32,652 bases of DNA from the NCBI GenBank assembly GCA_050735975.1, contig JBOHVS010000300.1, forward strand, positions 1-32,652, written 5' to 3'. Below the pieces are notes generated by a model, which was not told the origin of the DNA, did no database searches, and was given only the letters and a program-made list of their open reading frames with translations. This stretch comes from DATMBL01 sp050735975. GTDB lineage: Bacteria > Desulfobacterota > Binatia > UBA9968. A program made the position numbers and the translations under genes. Of this stretch, positions 1-7,799 are shown piece after piece (position 1 is the stretch's first letter; the number at the start of each line of letters is the position of its first letter).

Positions 1-23
1 CCTGAAATAAGCGCTTGGCGAAC
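1..23 (+). repeat. IS left terminal inverted repeat
   Basis: It starts CCTGAAATAAGCGC and matches the reverse complement of 1835-1857 at 19 of 23 bases; the four mismatches fall within positions 15-19. It coincides with the first base of the window. Confidence 0.88.
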
Positions 24-127
24 AATTGAAATGCGAAAATAGAATTAAAACGGGAAAAGCCCTCTGAAATGAGGTATACGAAGAGTTGCAAGACAGCAAC
101 GTAACCCCAAAAAACAGAGGGCTTCAA

Positions 128-1645
128 GTGAAAGTATCTATCGCATTTGAACGCGCAAGTCACGTCAATTCGGGTACGAGCGTAGAACCTGAAGAGCTTG
201 CGTGGCCTAAGACCGAAGGGCGAGTGATGCGTCACCCCTTGCTCCATCTCGAGAGCGATCCACGAGGCGAGATCACGCATTATGGAGGTTTGGTCCTGGC
301 GCAGCAGTTTGTCAGACGGTTTGGCGTTGCGCAGCGGGTGGACCAGGCAGTGGTGTTGTTCAAGCGTCATGCGCCCTACCATGAGTCGGATCACGTGTTG
401 GCGCTGGCTTACACGCTGTATGCCGACGGCACGTGTTTGGAGGATCAGGCGGCCTTGCAAGGGAGCGAGGCGGTTAGGCGGCTGGTGGGAGCGTGTCGGA
501 TTCCAGACCCGACCACGGCCGGGGATTTTCTGCGTCGCTTTAGGACAGCGCAAGATGTCGAGCGGCTCTCGGGAGTGACTGATGAGATTCAGGAGGCGGT
601 GTGGTCGAAGCTGCCTCGCCAGGTACGTCGTCGGAGAAAAAAGCACGAGTTTGCGCTGGTGGATCTCGACGGGCATATCAAGTCTCTGTATGGGGTACAG
701 AAAGAAGGAGCCGACTTTAGCTACAATGGGCGTTGGTCGTATCAGCCGCTGGTGATTTCGCTTGGCGGCAGCGGGGAGTGCCTTAAGGTGGTCAATCAGC
801 CGGGCAGTGCCCGGCCTTCGGATGCGGCCGCAAAGGCTCTTAGAGAGGTGTTGCCGCAGGTCAGGCGCCATTTCCGAAACGCCATTGTGCGCGGGGATAC
901 CGATTTTGACCGCTCTGACATTTTCAACACAGCCATGGATGAGGGAGCGTACTTTGCCATTGCGGCTCGGCTCTATTCCAAGCGCGCGGCATTGGTGGGG
1001 GCGATTGCGGAGGAGAACTGGAAGCCTTTTGTGCCTCGAGCTGAGCGCGCGAAGCGAAGCGGGCCTTCTCGCCGCGGGCGCACACCGAACCACCGTCGCC
1101 AGAAAGCGGCTGAGCGCAGGTATCGCACTCTGCGCACGGTAAAGCAGTGGGTGAGCGAAATAGACTATCAGCCCCATGGGCTTAACTCTGCATGCCGGAT
1201 GATCGTGCGGCGGGTTTTGATCGAAGAGACCGATGGGCAGGGGGCGCTCTTTACCCATTTCCGTTACCGGCTGGTGTTCACCAACTTGCCCCGCTCTTAC
1301 ACGCCTGGCCAAGTCGTCGATATCACCTATCAACGCTGTGACCAGGAAAACGTCATTGAGCAGTTTGGCCAAGGGATCGCCGGGTGGCGCATGCCGGTGG
1401 CGGAGTTTATGGGCAACTCGGCATGGTTGCAGATCGCCCGGCTGGCTTGGAATCTCGGCAAATGGATCGCCCAGGTCGCTTTGCCCAGCGAGGTAGTGCG
1501 CTGGGAGTGGAAGCGGTTTCGACGCCATTTTGTCTATATCGCTGCCAAGGTTTTGAAGGAGGGGCGGAGTTTGGTGGTGCGGCTTGCCGGATCGCATCGG
1601 TTTTTGCCCGACATCCTCACCGCTCATGCTCGGCTGCAGACCTAA
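128..1645 (+). CDS. IS1380-family transposase (DDE)
   Basis: This is the DDE transposase that would cut and rejoin the ends of the surrounding IS. I chose the GTG at 128 (505 aa) because an AGAGGG ribosome-binding site lies just upstream. An in-frame TTG at 86 would add 14 residues. The N-terminal half has the family signature ESDHVLALAY and, about 35 residues later, PDPTTAGDFLRRF. The catalytic core shows LVDLDGHIK (first Asp, about residue 179-181), RGDTDFDR (second Asp, about 257-259) and DQENVIEQ (Glu, about 407-411). There is no internal stop and the length is normal for the family, so the enzyme looks intact. Strong match to IS1380 proteins by motif; the exact subgroup is not determined. 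Confidence 0.9.
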   Translation: MKVSIAFERASHVNSGTSVEPEELAWPKTEGRVMRHPLLHLESDPRGEITHYGGLVLAQQFVRRFGVAQRVDQAVVLFKRHAPYHESDHVLALAYTLYADGTCLEDQAALQGSEAVRRLVGACRIPDPTTAGDFLRRFRTAQDVERLSGVTDEIQEAVWSKLPRQVRRRRKKHEFALVDLDGHIKSLYGVQKEGADFSYNGRWSYQPLVISLGGSGECLKVVNQPGSARPSDAAAKALREVLPQVRRHFRNAIVRGDTDFDRSDIFNTAMDEGAYFAIAARLYSKRAALVGAIAEENWKPFVPRAERAKRSGPSRRGRTPNHRRQKAAERRYRTLRTVKQWVSEIDYQPHGLNSACRMIVRRVLIEETDGQGALFTHFRYRLVFTNLPRSYTPGQVVDITYQRCDQENVIEQFGQGIAGWRMPVAEFMGNSAWLQIARLAWNLGKWIAQVALPSEVVRWEWKRFRRHFVYIAAKVLKEGRSLVVRLAGSHRFLPDILTAHARLQT

Positions 1646-1834
1646 AAGGAGGATCGCTCGCAGAAAAATCTCTGCTTCGGGAAGTGTCAAAGGAGAAGTG
1701 CGTCCAAAATCAGCTCGCAACCTCAGCACCTCATCCTCTGATGCTTGACTGAAGCCCCTTTGTTATGGAAATGCGTTTTAATGAGTGCTTACGAACCATG
1801 AAGAGATCGCCATGAACTTGTGGGGAACACTCGC

Positions 1835-1857
1835 GTTCACTTGGCGCTTATTTCAGG
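1835..1857 (-). repeat. IS right terminal inverted repeat
   Basis: It ends GCGCTTATTTCAGG, the exact reverse complement of the first 14 bases of the window. About 190 bp of non-coding IS sequence separate it from the transposase stop; I see no second gene there. Confidence 0.88.
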
Positions 1858-1872
1858 ACTAGACTACTTATT

Positions 1873-1995
1873 AGCCGGCTGCTGAAAAAGATTCATATGT
1901 CGATTGTCCTGAGCCTTGTCGAAGGGTGCGCTCAATCGCCTCGCTCCAACGTACTGCAATCGCAAAGCGCAAAGGAGCAAAGAGCAGGGAGCCCG
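1873..1995. repeat. Dispersed repeat, copy A
   Basis: About 120 bp starting GGCTGCTGAAAAAG is nearly identical to 14623-14752, with only scattered substitutions. Both copies contain GAGCCTTGTCGAAGGGTGCG and CGCAAAGCGCAA. This copy lies just beyond the IS and abuts a gene relic. It has no coding potential that I can support. Copy B shows that the full unit has terminal inverted repeats; the far end is not recognisable here. Confidence 0.85.
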
Positions 1996-2117
1996 ACCCA
2001 ATGGGCGCTGATCCCGGCCATGAGAGCTCCAGCCGGCATCAATCCCCGGTCCAGCGCGTATATGCTCATCACCCGGCCGCGCAAATGATCCGGCACGATC
2101 ACCTGCCGGGCGGGGAC
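1992..2117 (-). pseudogene. Fragment of an MFS transporter gene
   Basis: Read on the minus strand from 2117, 42 codons are open and include VPDHLRGRVMSIYAL, RGLMPAGALMAG and AHWVG. The motif VPDHLRGRVMS followed by a P-x-GALxAG segment is typical of a cytoplasmic loop and following helix in EntS-like major facilitator exporters. A stop codon lies at 2118-2120, and the other side runs into dispersed repeat copy A. Full-length members have about 400 residues, so this is about a tenth of a gene. It is a decayed relic, probably truncated when the repeat or the neighbouring IS arrived (inference). No start codon or upstream helices are present. Confidence 0.6.
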
Positions 2118-2130
2118 TTACAGCGAAGGG

Positions 2131-2160
2131 TTGACTTACGCTCCAGCGTATTTTTATTAT
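2131..2160 (+). promoter_or_regulatory. Possible sigma70 promoter for the methyltransferase gene
   Basis: TTGACT at 2131-2136 is followed after 18 bases by TATTAT at 2155-2160. The predicted transcript would begin only about 10 bases before the ATG at 2177, at the edge of the GAGGAA ribosome-binding site. That makes the assignment weak. Confidence 0.3.
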
Positions 2161-2176
2161 CAATCGAGGAAACTCA

Positions 2177-3124
2177 ATGAAGTCCAGGGTTGCAGTTTTC
2201 ACTCTGATCACATTACTTCTCGCAACCACCTTTGTTTATGGACAGGTGCCCCGGAGCGGAGGGATGGGAGTTGCGCGAGGTGGAGCGCAAGGCCTTGCCC
2301 CGCGAAGCTCTTCCGTTCAAGGAGTGCAACGTGGTCACGTCATCGGCAGCCAACCGCAGGTCGTCATTCAACAGTTCCATCGGTCACATCCCCGACATCG
2401 AAGCGGTCGAGCGGTGATCTCACGATCGGTCGGACGTGCGCCCTCGTTGAGTGTCAAGAGAACCCACCCTCATCGCCGCTTTTTCCCGCATCGCCACCGC
2501 CATTTTCATAAACCGAGAGGGATCGTGATCATTGAAGTGCCTCGGTTCTTAGGTACGAGTGTGACCACCCACGTAGCTCCCGGTAGCCGATGGATAGAGC
2601 AGCCTCCGGCCTTTGCCGATTCGCGCTTGCGGTCCCCGGGCCAGTTAGCGCCGTTCGATCCGACGCCTAGAGAGGTCGTCGAACGCATGTTGGCGCTGGC
2701 AGGCGTCAGGCAAGGCGACGTCGTCTACGATCTCGGCTCGGGTGATGGAAGAGTTGTTATCACGGCCGCGAAGAAATATGGCGTGAAAGCGGTGGGCTTC
2801 GAAATCGATCCGGGCCTTGTCAAGCTTGCGCGTGAAAACGCGCGGAAAGCGGGAGTCGAAGATCTTGTGGAAATCCGCCAACAAGATTTCATGAGCGCCG
2901 ATCTTTCACCGGCTACCATCGTGACGCTCTATCTCTCGCAGGATGGGAACGAAGCGGTGAAGCCGCTTCTTTTGAATCAGCTCAAGCCAGGTGCTCGCGT
3001 CGTCTCTTATACTTTCGATATGGGTGATTGGACGCCGAAGATAACCGAGGCTTATCGAGACGAGGCGGGAGATACTCACCTTCTCTACTATTGGGAGATT
3101 TCGGAGCCACCAGGCCTCTCGTGA
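2177..3124 (+). CDS. Exported class I SAM-dependent methyltransferase
   Basis: The 315-aa product begins with a Sec signal-like segment (basic MKSR, hydrophobic to about residue 20, then VYG-Q as a plausible cleavage site). Residues about 30-120 are Arg-, His- and Ser-rich, including an HRHRHFHKPRG stretch, and look disordered. The C-terminal 170 residues form a Rossmann methyltransferase domain: motif I VYDLGSGDGRVV, the acidic end of beta-2 GFEID, and QQDFMSADL as motif III. This resembles DOT1-like/ribosomal-type small methyltransferases; the substrate is unknown. GAGGAA lies 5 bases before the ATG. The gene is convergent with the sulfurtransferase downstream. The odd point is a SAM-dependent domain behind an export signal, because SAM is normally cytosolic. 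Confidence 0.75.
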   Translation: MKSRVAVFTLITLLLATTFVYGQVPRSGGMGVARGGAQGLAPRSSSVQGVQRGHVIGSQPQVVIQQFHRSHPRHRSGRAVISRSVGRAPSLSVKRTHPHRRFFPHRHRHFHKPRGIVIIEVPRFLGTSVTTHVAPGSRWIEQPPAFADSRLRSPGQLAPFDPTPREVVERMLALAGVRQGDVVYDLGSGDGRVVITAAKKYGVKAVGFEIDPGLVKLARENARKAGVEDLVEIRQQDFMSADLSPATIVTLYLSQDGNEAVKPLLLNQLKPGARVVSYTFDMGDWTPKITEAYRDEAGDTHLLYYWEISEPPGLS

Positions 3125-3202
3125 ACCAGGCCGTGAGGTTCCCTCGATTCTCCGGCTATCCGACCGTAGAAACACAGTCTTGTCTTGTGGCGGGGGATAA
3201 CC

Positions 3203-3290
3203 GTCATTTCGACCGCCTTCCCTCTGTCATTTCGACCGTAGGGAGAAATCTCTCGGATTAGATTCCTCACATTCGTTCGGAATGACAGCG
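3203..3290. repeat. Dispersed palindromic repeat between convergent genes
   Basis: GTCATTTCGACCG occurs twice (3203-3215 and 3226-3238). An approximately inverted copy, CGGAATGAC, closes the unit near 3280-3288. The arrangement resembles the GTCATTTCGACC-type dispersed elements seen in metagenomic genomes. It lies in the 260-bp gap between two gene ends, where it could fold in the transcript, but there is no clean T-tract for a classical terminator. Confidence 0.65.
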
Positions 3291-3384
3291 AAATGCATTA
3301 AATCACAAATCCCGACATTCGTGCTGAGCCTGATCAATCATGAGCCAATGGCCTGCAAAAGCCCCGGCACGCTTTCGAGCAGAT

Positions 3385-4218
3385 TCACTTGTGCTCCCCC
3401 GGCTTCTCTATCGGCAGATCGGCGCGATCGCCCCACTCCTTCCAGGAGCCGATATAGTTGCGGATGCTGGGGAAGCCGATCAGCCTGAGGGCGACGTAGC
3501 TGTGCGCGGAGCGATACCCTCCCTGGCAATAAGATATCACTTCTCTATCCGGAGTGATGCCGGCTTTCTCGTACATGGTCTTCAGTGCCGCGTCTGATTT
3601 GAACTTACCGCCGGCGTCGAGGTTCTCGGTCCATTCGATGTGAACGGCGCCGGGAATCGCGCCGCTACGCGCAGCGCGGACGTGGGTGCCGCGATATTCG
3701 CCGACGCTGCGGGTATCGAGGATCTTTACGTTCGCTTTATTAAGAGAGTTGAGCACGTCGTCTGCCGTCGCCAGCACGTCCCGGCGAATCGAAGTCTCGA
3801 AAGGAGAGTTTTTCGGCGGGACGGCTTCGGTCGTTACCGGGTGCCCCGCTTGTCTCCAAGCGCTCATGCCGCCGTCGAGCATGCGCGCGTTCGGGTGACC
3901 AAAGTATTCCAAAAACCAGACACCGCGGGCGGCGCGCATACCGGAATTCTCTTCATAGAATACGACTTCTTTGCTCTCGTTGACGCCGCGCAACTCAAGC
4001 ACGTGGTGAATCATGTGCATAAACGCGCTAAGCGGGGCTTCGCTGGTGTCGACCAAACTCAGGCCGAACAGATCGAAATGGACTGCGCCCGGAAGGTGCC
4101 CTGCCGCGAACTGTTCGGCCGGCCTGGTATCGACGATGCAAAGGTTCGAAGACCCCAACTTCTTATTCAATTCCTGTGCTGTTGTGAGCAGTTTTTCACG
4201 CGTGTATTGTTTTTCCAT
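3385..4218 (-). CDS. sseA: Two-domain thiosulfate/3-mercaptopyruvate sulfurtransferase
   Basis: This 277-aa protein has two rhodanese domains. It should transfer sulfane sulfur from thiosulfate or 3-mercaptopyruvate to cyanide or a thiol acceptor. The N-terminal inactive domain shows CIVDTRPAEQFAAGHLPGA (about 27-45) and LDGGMSAW. The catalytic domain shows ILDTRSVGEYRG (about 166-177), GAIPGAVHIEW and the active-site loop CQGGYR with Cys231, followed by SAHSYVALRLIG. The loop is not the CRTGTS or CGSGVT of well-studied members, so donor preference is open. AGGAA lies 5 bases before the ATG. No signal peptide is visible. Only 24 bp separate its start from the divergent gene at 4243. Confidence 0.9.
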   Translation of the reverse strand: MEKQYTREKLLTTAQELNKKLGSSNLCIVDTRPAEQFAAGHLPGAVHFDLFGLSLVDTSEAPLSAFMHMIHHVLELRGVNESKEVVFYEENSGMRAARGVWFLEYFGHPNARMLDGGMSAWRQAGHPVTTEAVPPKNSPFETSIRRDVLATADDVLNSLNKANVKILDTRSVGEYRGTHVRAARSGAIPGAVHIEWTENLDAGGKFKSDAALKTMYEKAGITPDREVISYCQGGYRSAHSYVALRLIGFPSIRNYIGSWKEWGDRADLPIEKPGEHK

Positions 4219-4242
4219 ATCGTTCCTATAACACTACTCAAA

Positions 4243-5439
4243 ATGGGTCTGCAAATCACCGCGTCGACCGGAAAATTAAAAAATTTCTTTCCGCTCGCTC
4301 TAGGTTCTCTTTGTCCCCTGATTCCAACCCTCTCCCTTCACGGGAGAGGGAAGGGAGAGGGTGTCCTTGTTCTCGGCCTGATCAGCTGCTTTCTTTTCTC
4401 TTCCGGCTTTACCTACAAACTTGCGTTGCCCGGCAGGAAACTCGTATTTCCTGCCGATCACTACTCACATCCGGATTTCAGGACTGAATGGTGGTACTAC
4501 ACGGGCCATCTGCAAACCGAAACCGGCCGGCGCTATGGCTATCAAGTAACGTTTTTTCGCTTTGGCGTGCGTGACCGGCAGAAGGACAGCAAAGAGCCGC
4601 CGCTATTCACGGATCTGTATATGGCGCATTTCGCGTTGTCCGACATCAACAGCAAAAAGTTCTTCTTTAAGGAGCGAATCAACCGTGGCTATGGTGATAG
4701 AGCCGGAGCCGCCACGGATCGTTATCTGGTCTGGAACGAGGACTGGAAAGTGGAAGGACAGGGGGACGGGGAGCGGCACGTGATTCGGGTGCAGGACGGC
4801 ACAAAAGCTCTCCGTCTTCGTCTGGTTTCAGTGAAACCCCCCGTTTTGCACGGAGAGGATGGGCTCAGCCGGAAGGGAGCAGGCGAAGGGCGGGCTTCAT
4901 ACTATTATTCGCTGACGAGAATGCACACCGAAGGTGAGATCACGATCAACGGCAAAACGGAGAAGATCTACGGCACGAGCTGGATGGACCATGAGTTCGG
5001 CAGCAACCAGCTGCGCGACGACCAGGTGGGATGGGACTGGTTCAGCATCCAACTGGATGACAACACCGAACTGATGCTCTATCTGATCCGAAGGAAAGAT
5101 GGAACCGTGGATCCTTATTCGAGCGGCACGCTCGTTCGAACGGACGGTACGACACGCCACCTTTCGCTGAATGAATTTCGAGTCGAAATCCTCGAGAGAT
5201 GGAAGAGTCCCAAAAGCGGCGCCGATTACCCGATGAAATGGAAAGTTACCGTTCCGGCTGAAGAGATAGAATTGGAAGTCGTGCCCGAGTTTCCCAATCA
5301 AGAGCTAATAACTAGCAGGAGCACGCGCGTGACTTATTGGGAGGGGGCGGTGCGAATCGGTGGGATCGCCCGAAAAAAAACCATCGGCGGTTCCGGCTAT
5401 GTCGAGATGACGGGCTACGCGGGCAAAGTGAACATATAA
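4243..5439 (+). CDS. AttH/CrtC-like (lipocalin-like) secreted protein
   Basis: The body of this 398-aa product has the AttH/hydroxyneurosporene-synthase signature: FPADHYSHPDF, then EWWYYTGHL, YGYQVTFFRFG, and later SWMDHEFGSNQL and GWDWFSIQLDDNTELMLY. Members are predicted two-lobed lipocalin-like proteins. Some hydrate carotenoids (CrtC); others accompany ABC exporters (AttH). No carotenoid or ABC gene is visible here, so the role is unknown. A hydrophobic stretch ending LGLISC, with a lipobox-like Cys about residue 50, suggests export or a lipoprotein. The start is uncertain: ATG 4243 is the only nearby candidate, has no good ribosome-binding site, and its N-terminal residues are encoded partly by a palindromic repeat at 4328-4361. 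Confidence 0.75.
   Translation: MGLQITASTGKLKNFFPLALGSLCPLIPTLSLHGRGKGEGVLVLGLISCFLFSSGFTYKLALPGRKLVFPADHYSHPDFRTEWWYYTGHLQTETGRRYGYQVTFFRFGVRDRQKDSKEPPLFTDLYMAHFALSDINSKKFFFKERINRGYGDRAGAATDRYLVWNEDWKVEGQGDGERHVIRVQDGTKALRLRLVSVKPPVLHGEDGLSRKGAGEGRASYYYSLTRMHTEGEITINGKTEKIYGTSWMDHEFGSNQLRDDQVGWDWFSIQLDDNTELMLYLIRRKDGTVDPYSSGTLVRTDGTTRHLSLNEFRVEILERWKSPKSGADYPMKWKVTVPAEEIELEVVPEFPNQELITSRSTRVTYWEGAVRIGGIARKKTIGGSGYVEMTGYAGKVNI
4328..4361. repeat. REP-like palindrome inside the AttH-like reading frame
   Basis: CCCTCTCCC (4328-4336) pairs with GGGAGAGGG at 4342-4350 across a 5-base loop, and a second GGGAGAGGG follows at 4353-4361. This type of element is normally intergenic. Here it lies in frame and contributes the basic residues LHGRGKGEG just before the hydrophobic signal segment. 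Confidence 0.75.
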
Positions 5440-5503
5440 CGGCGCGAATCAAGGGTCGTTAGCGCTGTTTGCCGCTTATCCGTGGATTTGAGATACTCGC
5501 GGG

Positions 5504-5791
5504 ATGCCGGAGGGACCGGACAACAAAGACTGGAAATGTTTGAACGTTGCCGTGAGGGACAAGGCGTCCGGCGCCGTTATTGAGTACAAGATCCATTTTT
5601 ACAGGAGAGCCAACGGCTGGTATGATGAAGTCCGCTATGACAGTCATGAGATAAAACGGGGCAGGAAGATAGCATCACCTCATTTTCATCTGAAGCTTGC
5701 CACTCGATTCAAGGATTCGAGTCAGGGTGAAGAGGAGCTGAAAAGGATAATTGAAACGATCTTGCCGCAGATAAAGGAGTTTACCCGATGA
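5504..5791 (+). CDS. Small protein, possible TumE/DUF6516-like toxin
   Basis: This 95-aa protein is not firmly recognised. Its centre reads KIHFYRRANGWYDEVRYDSHEIKRG, followed by PHFHLKL. That recalls the RYD-N-x-H ... HxH pattern of TumE/DUF6516-type toxins, small putative nucleases, but the match is loose. A helical C-terminus ends LKRIIETILPQIKEF. The stop overlaps the start of the next small gene by four bases (ATGA), indicating translational coupling and a shared operon. The upstream 64 bp carry no obvious promoter. I call it a candidate toxin only because of the pairing and the motif order. Confidence 0.5.
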   Translation: MPEGPDNKDWKCLNVAVRDKASGAVIEYKIHFYRRANGWYDEVRYDSHEIKRGRKIASPHFHLKLATRFKDSSQGEEELKRIIETILPQIKEFTR

Positions 5792-6054
5792 GCAGGATAT
5801 TGGCCATAAAAGGAAGCGAAGGCGAGAAGGAGCTGGACTATTCCTCTCTTTCGCCTAAGGAGATTCAGAAAAAAATCAAACACTACGAAAAGAGATTCGG
5901 GAGTTTTGCCAAATTCATGCGTCACTATGACTGCGAGTCAAGCCCTGCAGAGGATTATCTCACTCTAATTGACTGGGAGTGCCTTTTGGAAGAGCAAAAG
6001 AGCAGGAAGCGTTCGAAGCTCACATTGGTCCGAGGCGGAAAAAAACCTCGCTGA
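5788..6054 (+). CDS. Small acidic-helical partner protein, possible antitoxin
   Basis: This 88-aa protein starts at an ATG that overlaps the upstream stop (ATGA), with AAGGAG 8 bases ahead. Its core, KKIKHYEKRFGSFAKFMRHYD ... DYLTLIDWECLLEEQK, follows a pattern YExxxG-x-FxxF ... D-x-x-W-x-x-L. I associate this pattern with small partners of TumE-like proteins. There is no helix-turn-helix or ribbon-helix-helix that I can identify. The C-terminus is basic (SRKRSKLTLVRGGKKPR). It most likely acts with the upstream gene; antitoxin function is inferred from order, size and overlap, not from homology I can prove. Confidence 0.5.
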   Translation: MSRILAIKGSEGEKELDYSSLSPKEIQKKIKHYEKRFGSFAKFMRHYDCESSPAEDYLTLIDWECLLEEQKSRKRSKLTLVRGGKKPR

Positions 6055-6303
6055 GGATTAGTCTGGCCCTTCGCGCTTCGTCCTTCCCTCGCGAGCTCTC
6101 CATAGCGCATCATCATCCAGAAGATTGTCTGGATTGAAGCTGATTTCGATAACACAGGAGAAAATAGAGGTGTTTCCGTAGAGCTACCAGCCCAGCGATC
6201 GATCTGGGCGAGTCATCGGCGCACGAATGGAACAACGCCCGAGGTTCTTTACTCTAAATTTATTGATTCCAATGTAAAAAGTAAGCAAAATCCTCGTGTC
6301 AAG

Positions 6304-7719
6304 ATGGATTTTTTAACGAAGGTAACGGAATTCATCGAAAGGCAAGGGCTGCTGTCAAAGGACGACGGCATTTTGGTCGCTGTCTCCGGCGGACCGGATT
6401 CGGTTGCTTTGCTTTGTGTTCTGTGCGAACTCCGTGATGAGCTGGGGCTGCGTTTGGAAGTGGCGCACCTGCAGCATGGCATCAGGGGCGAAGAGGCGCG
6501 GAAGGATTCCGAGTTTGTTCACGATTTGGCAGCGACCATCAGGCTGCCTTTTCACGTCAAAGAGATTGACGTGCCGCGAATCAAATCGGCAGCGGGAAAA
6601 GGCAATCTCGAAGCGCTCGCGCGCGACCAGCGTTACCGGTTTTTGGCGACTGTGGCGCGGGATCGGAACCTTGGCAAAATTGCCGTCGCGCACACTCGAG
6701 ATGATCAGGCCGAGACAGTGCTCATGTGGCTGTTACGCGGATGCGGCATGAAAGGGTTGGGCGGGATGTCACCCACCTGCCGGCTAAGCGCTGAGAACGA
6801 TGGCCCCTCGGGAAAGATTGTGCTCGTTCGCCCTTTGCTTGGAATTTCGAAGACGGACGTTCTCGAGTATTTGAGCGACAAGAATCTCCAATACCGCTTA
6901 GATCGCAGCAACGAGGACGCGAGCCTGCTGCGAAACTGGATTCGCTTGCGTCTAATTCCTCAGCTCACAGAGAGAATAGATCCCTCTTTACCGGCTAGAC
7001 TGAGCCAACAAGCTGAGTTGATTCGTAGCGAGCAGTTGTTACTCGCCCGAATGGCTAGGGAGAAGCTTCACCAGTTACGCACGAGTCCAGGGCTCGATCG
7101 CCGGCGCTTTCTTGAACAGGAAGAAGCGATGCAACGATTGATGCTTCGCAGCTGGATTGAAGAGACCAGGGGCCACTTGCGCGGAATTGATTTTGACCAT
7201 ATTGAAGAATTACTAGGGTTGATTAAGCTGAAGAAGTCGCAGAGCCGTTTTTCGATTCCAGGCGGATGGGAGTTGGTCCGGGAATACGAATGGATTAGGC
7301 TCGAGAGGCGCCCGCGGAATCTGAAGTTACTCTGTTACAGTTACGAGTTTGATCCGCGCGTTGACTTGAAGATCCCCGAGGCAGGTGTGTTGATCCGTAG
7401 CGCTCGGGTTTTTCCGCCTCTGACCGAGTGGCCTGATAATCTCATGGAAGCCGTGTTTGATGGGGCGAGTTTGCCCGGTAGGCTGACGGTGCGGAACTTC
7501 CGCCGCGGCGATCTGTTCCAGCCGTTGGGAATGGCCGGCCATAAAAAAGTGAAGGAGCTTTTTATTGACAAGAAGGTCCCTCTGCGGGTTCGGTCGACCC
7601 TGCCGCTTCTTTCGATCGGTCGAGAGGTTCTCTGGATACCCGGATATGGACGGAGCGAAATCGGGAAGGTTGGCCCGCAAACGACGGACATCCTGCGCTT
7701 CACAGCGGTCCCTTTTTAA
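6304..7719 (+). CDS. tilS: tRNA(Ile)-lysidine synthase TilS
   Basis: TilS attaches lysine to C34 of the CAU-anticodon tRNA-Ile using ATP, so that AUA is read as isoleucine; it is normally essential. The 471-aa protein has the PP-loop SGGPDS at residues 28-33, LQHGIRGEEA at about 57-66 and AHTRDDQAETVLMWLLRG at about 129-146, all diagnostic of TilS. The C-terminal domain ends with NFRRGDLFQPLGMAGHKKVKELF, the typical tRNA-binding TilS-C motif. Length fits the long, two-extra-domain form. It starts the housekeeping run and is followed by ftsH after 80 bp, as in many bacteria where tilS and ftsH are neighbours. Confidence 0.95.
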   Translation: MDFLTKVTEFIERQGLLSKDDGILVAVSGGPDSVALLCVLCELRDELGLRLEVAHLQHGIRGEEARKDSEFVHDLAATIRLPFHVKEIDVPRIKSAAGKGNLEALARDQRYRFLATVARDRNLGKIAVAHTRDDQAETVLMWLLRGCGMKGLGGMSPTCRLSAENDGPSGKIVLVRPLLGISKTDVLEYLSDKNLQYRLDRSNEDASLLRNWIRLRLIPQLTERIDPSLPARLSQQAELIRSEQLLLARMAREKLHQLRTSPGLDRRRFLEQEEAMQRLMLRSWIEETRGHLRGIDFDHIEELLGLIKLKKSQSRFSIPGGWELVREYEWIRLERRPRNLKLLCYSYEFDPRVDLKIPEAGVLIRSARVFPPLTEWPDNLMEAVFDGASLPGRLTVRNFRRGDLFQPLGMAGHKKVKELFIDKKVPLRVRSTLPLLSIGREVLWIPGYGRSEIGKVGPQTTDILRFTAVPF

Positions 7720-7741
7720 GGTAATTAAGGAAGTCGCTATG

Positions 7742-7770
7742 TTGATCGAACTCCCTGTGTATGTTAGAAT
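7742..7770 (+). promoter_or_regulatory. Putative sigma70 promoter upstream of ftsH
   Basis: TTGATC (7742-7747) and TAGAAT (7765-7770) are separated by 17 bases. A start near 7777 would leave a short leader containing the AGGAGG at 7788-7793. This may give ftsH and the genes behind it their own expression, separate from tilS. Confidence 0.5.
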
Positions 7771-7799
7771 TTTTTCTGTTTTTCAGTAGGAGGAAATAG

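Larger units (their letters stand above)
1..1857 (+). mobile_element. Complete IS1380-family insertion sequence
   Basis: A single transposase gene is bracketed by imperfect terminal inverted repeats. The left end (1-23) and the reverse complement of the right end (1835-1857) share the first 14 bases, CCTGAAATAAGCGC, and then a GAAC block, 19 of 23 positions in all. The length, one long transposase ORF and DDE signature fit IS1380-type elements. The window begins exactly at the first base of the left repeat, so the left target-site duplication cannot be checked. That coincidence suggests an assembly break at a multicopy element. Confidence 0.88.

Noticed and set aside
3640..4242. Upstream extension of the AttH-like frame to 3640
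   Set aside because: It runs antisense through the sulfurtransferase, whose motifs are intact; the extension has no domain.
6190..6209. Hairpin GCCCAG/CTGGGC before tilS as a terminator
   Set aside because: No T-tract follows, the loop is self-complementary, and a 6-bp stem is easily found by chance.
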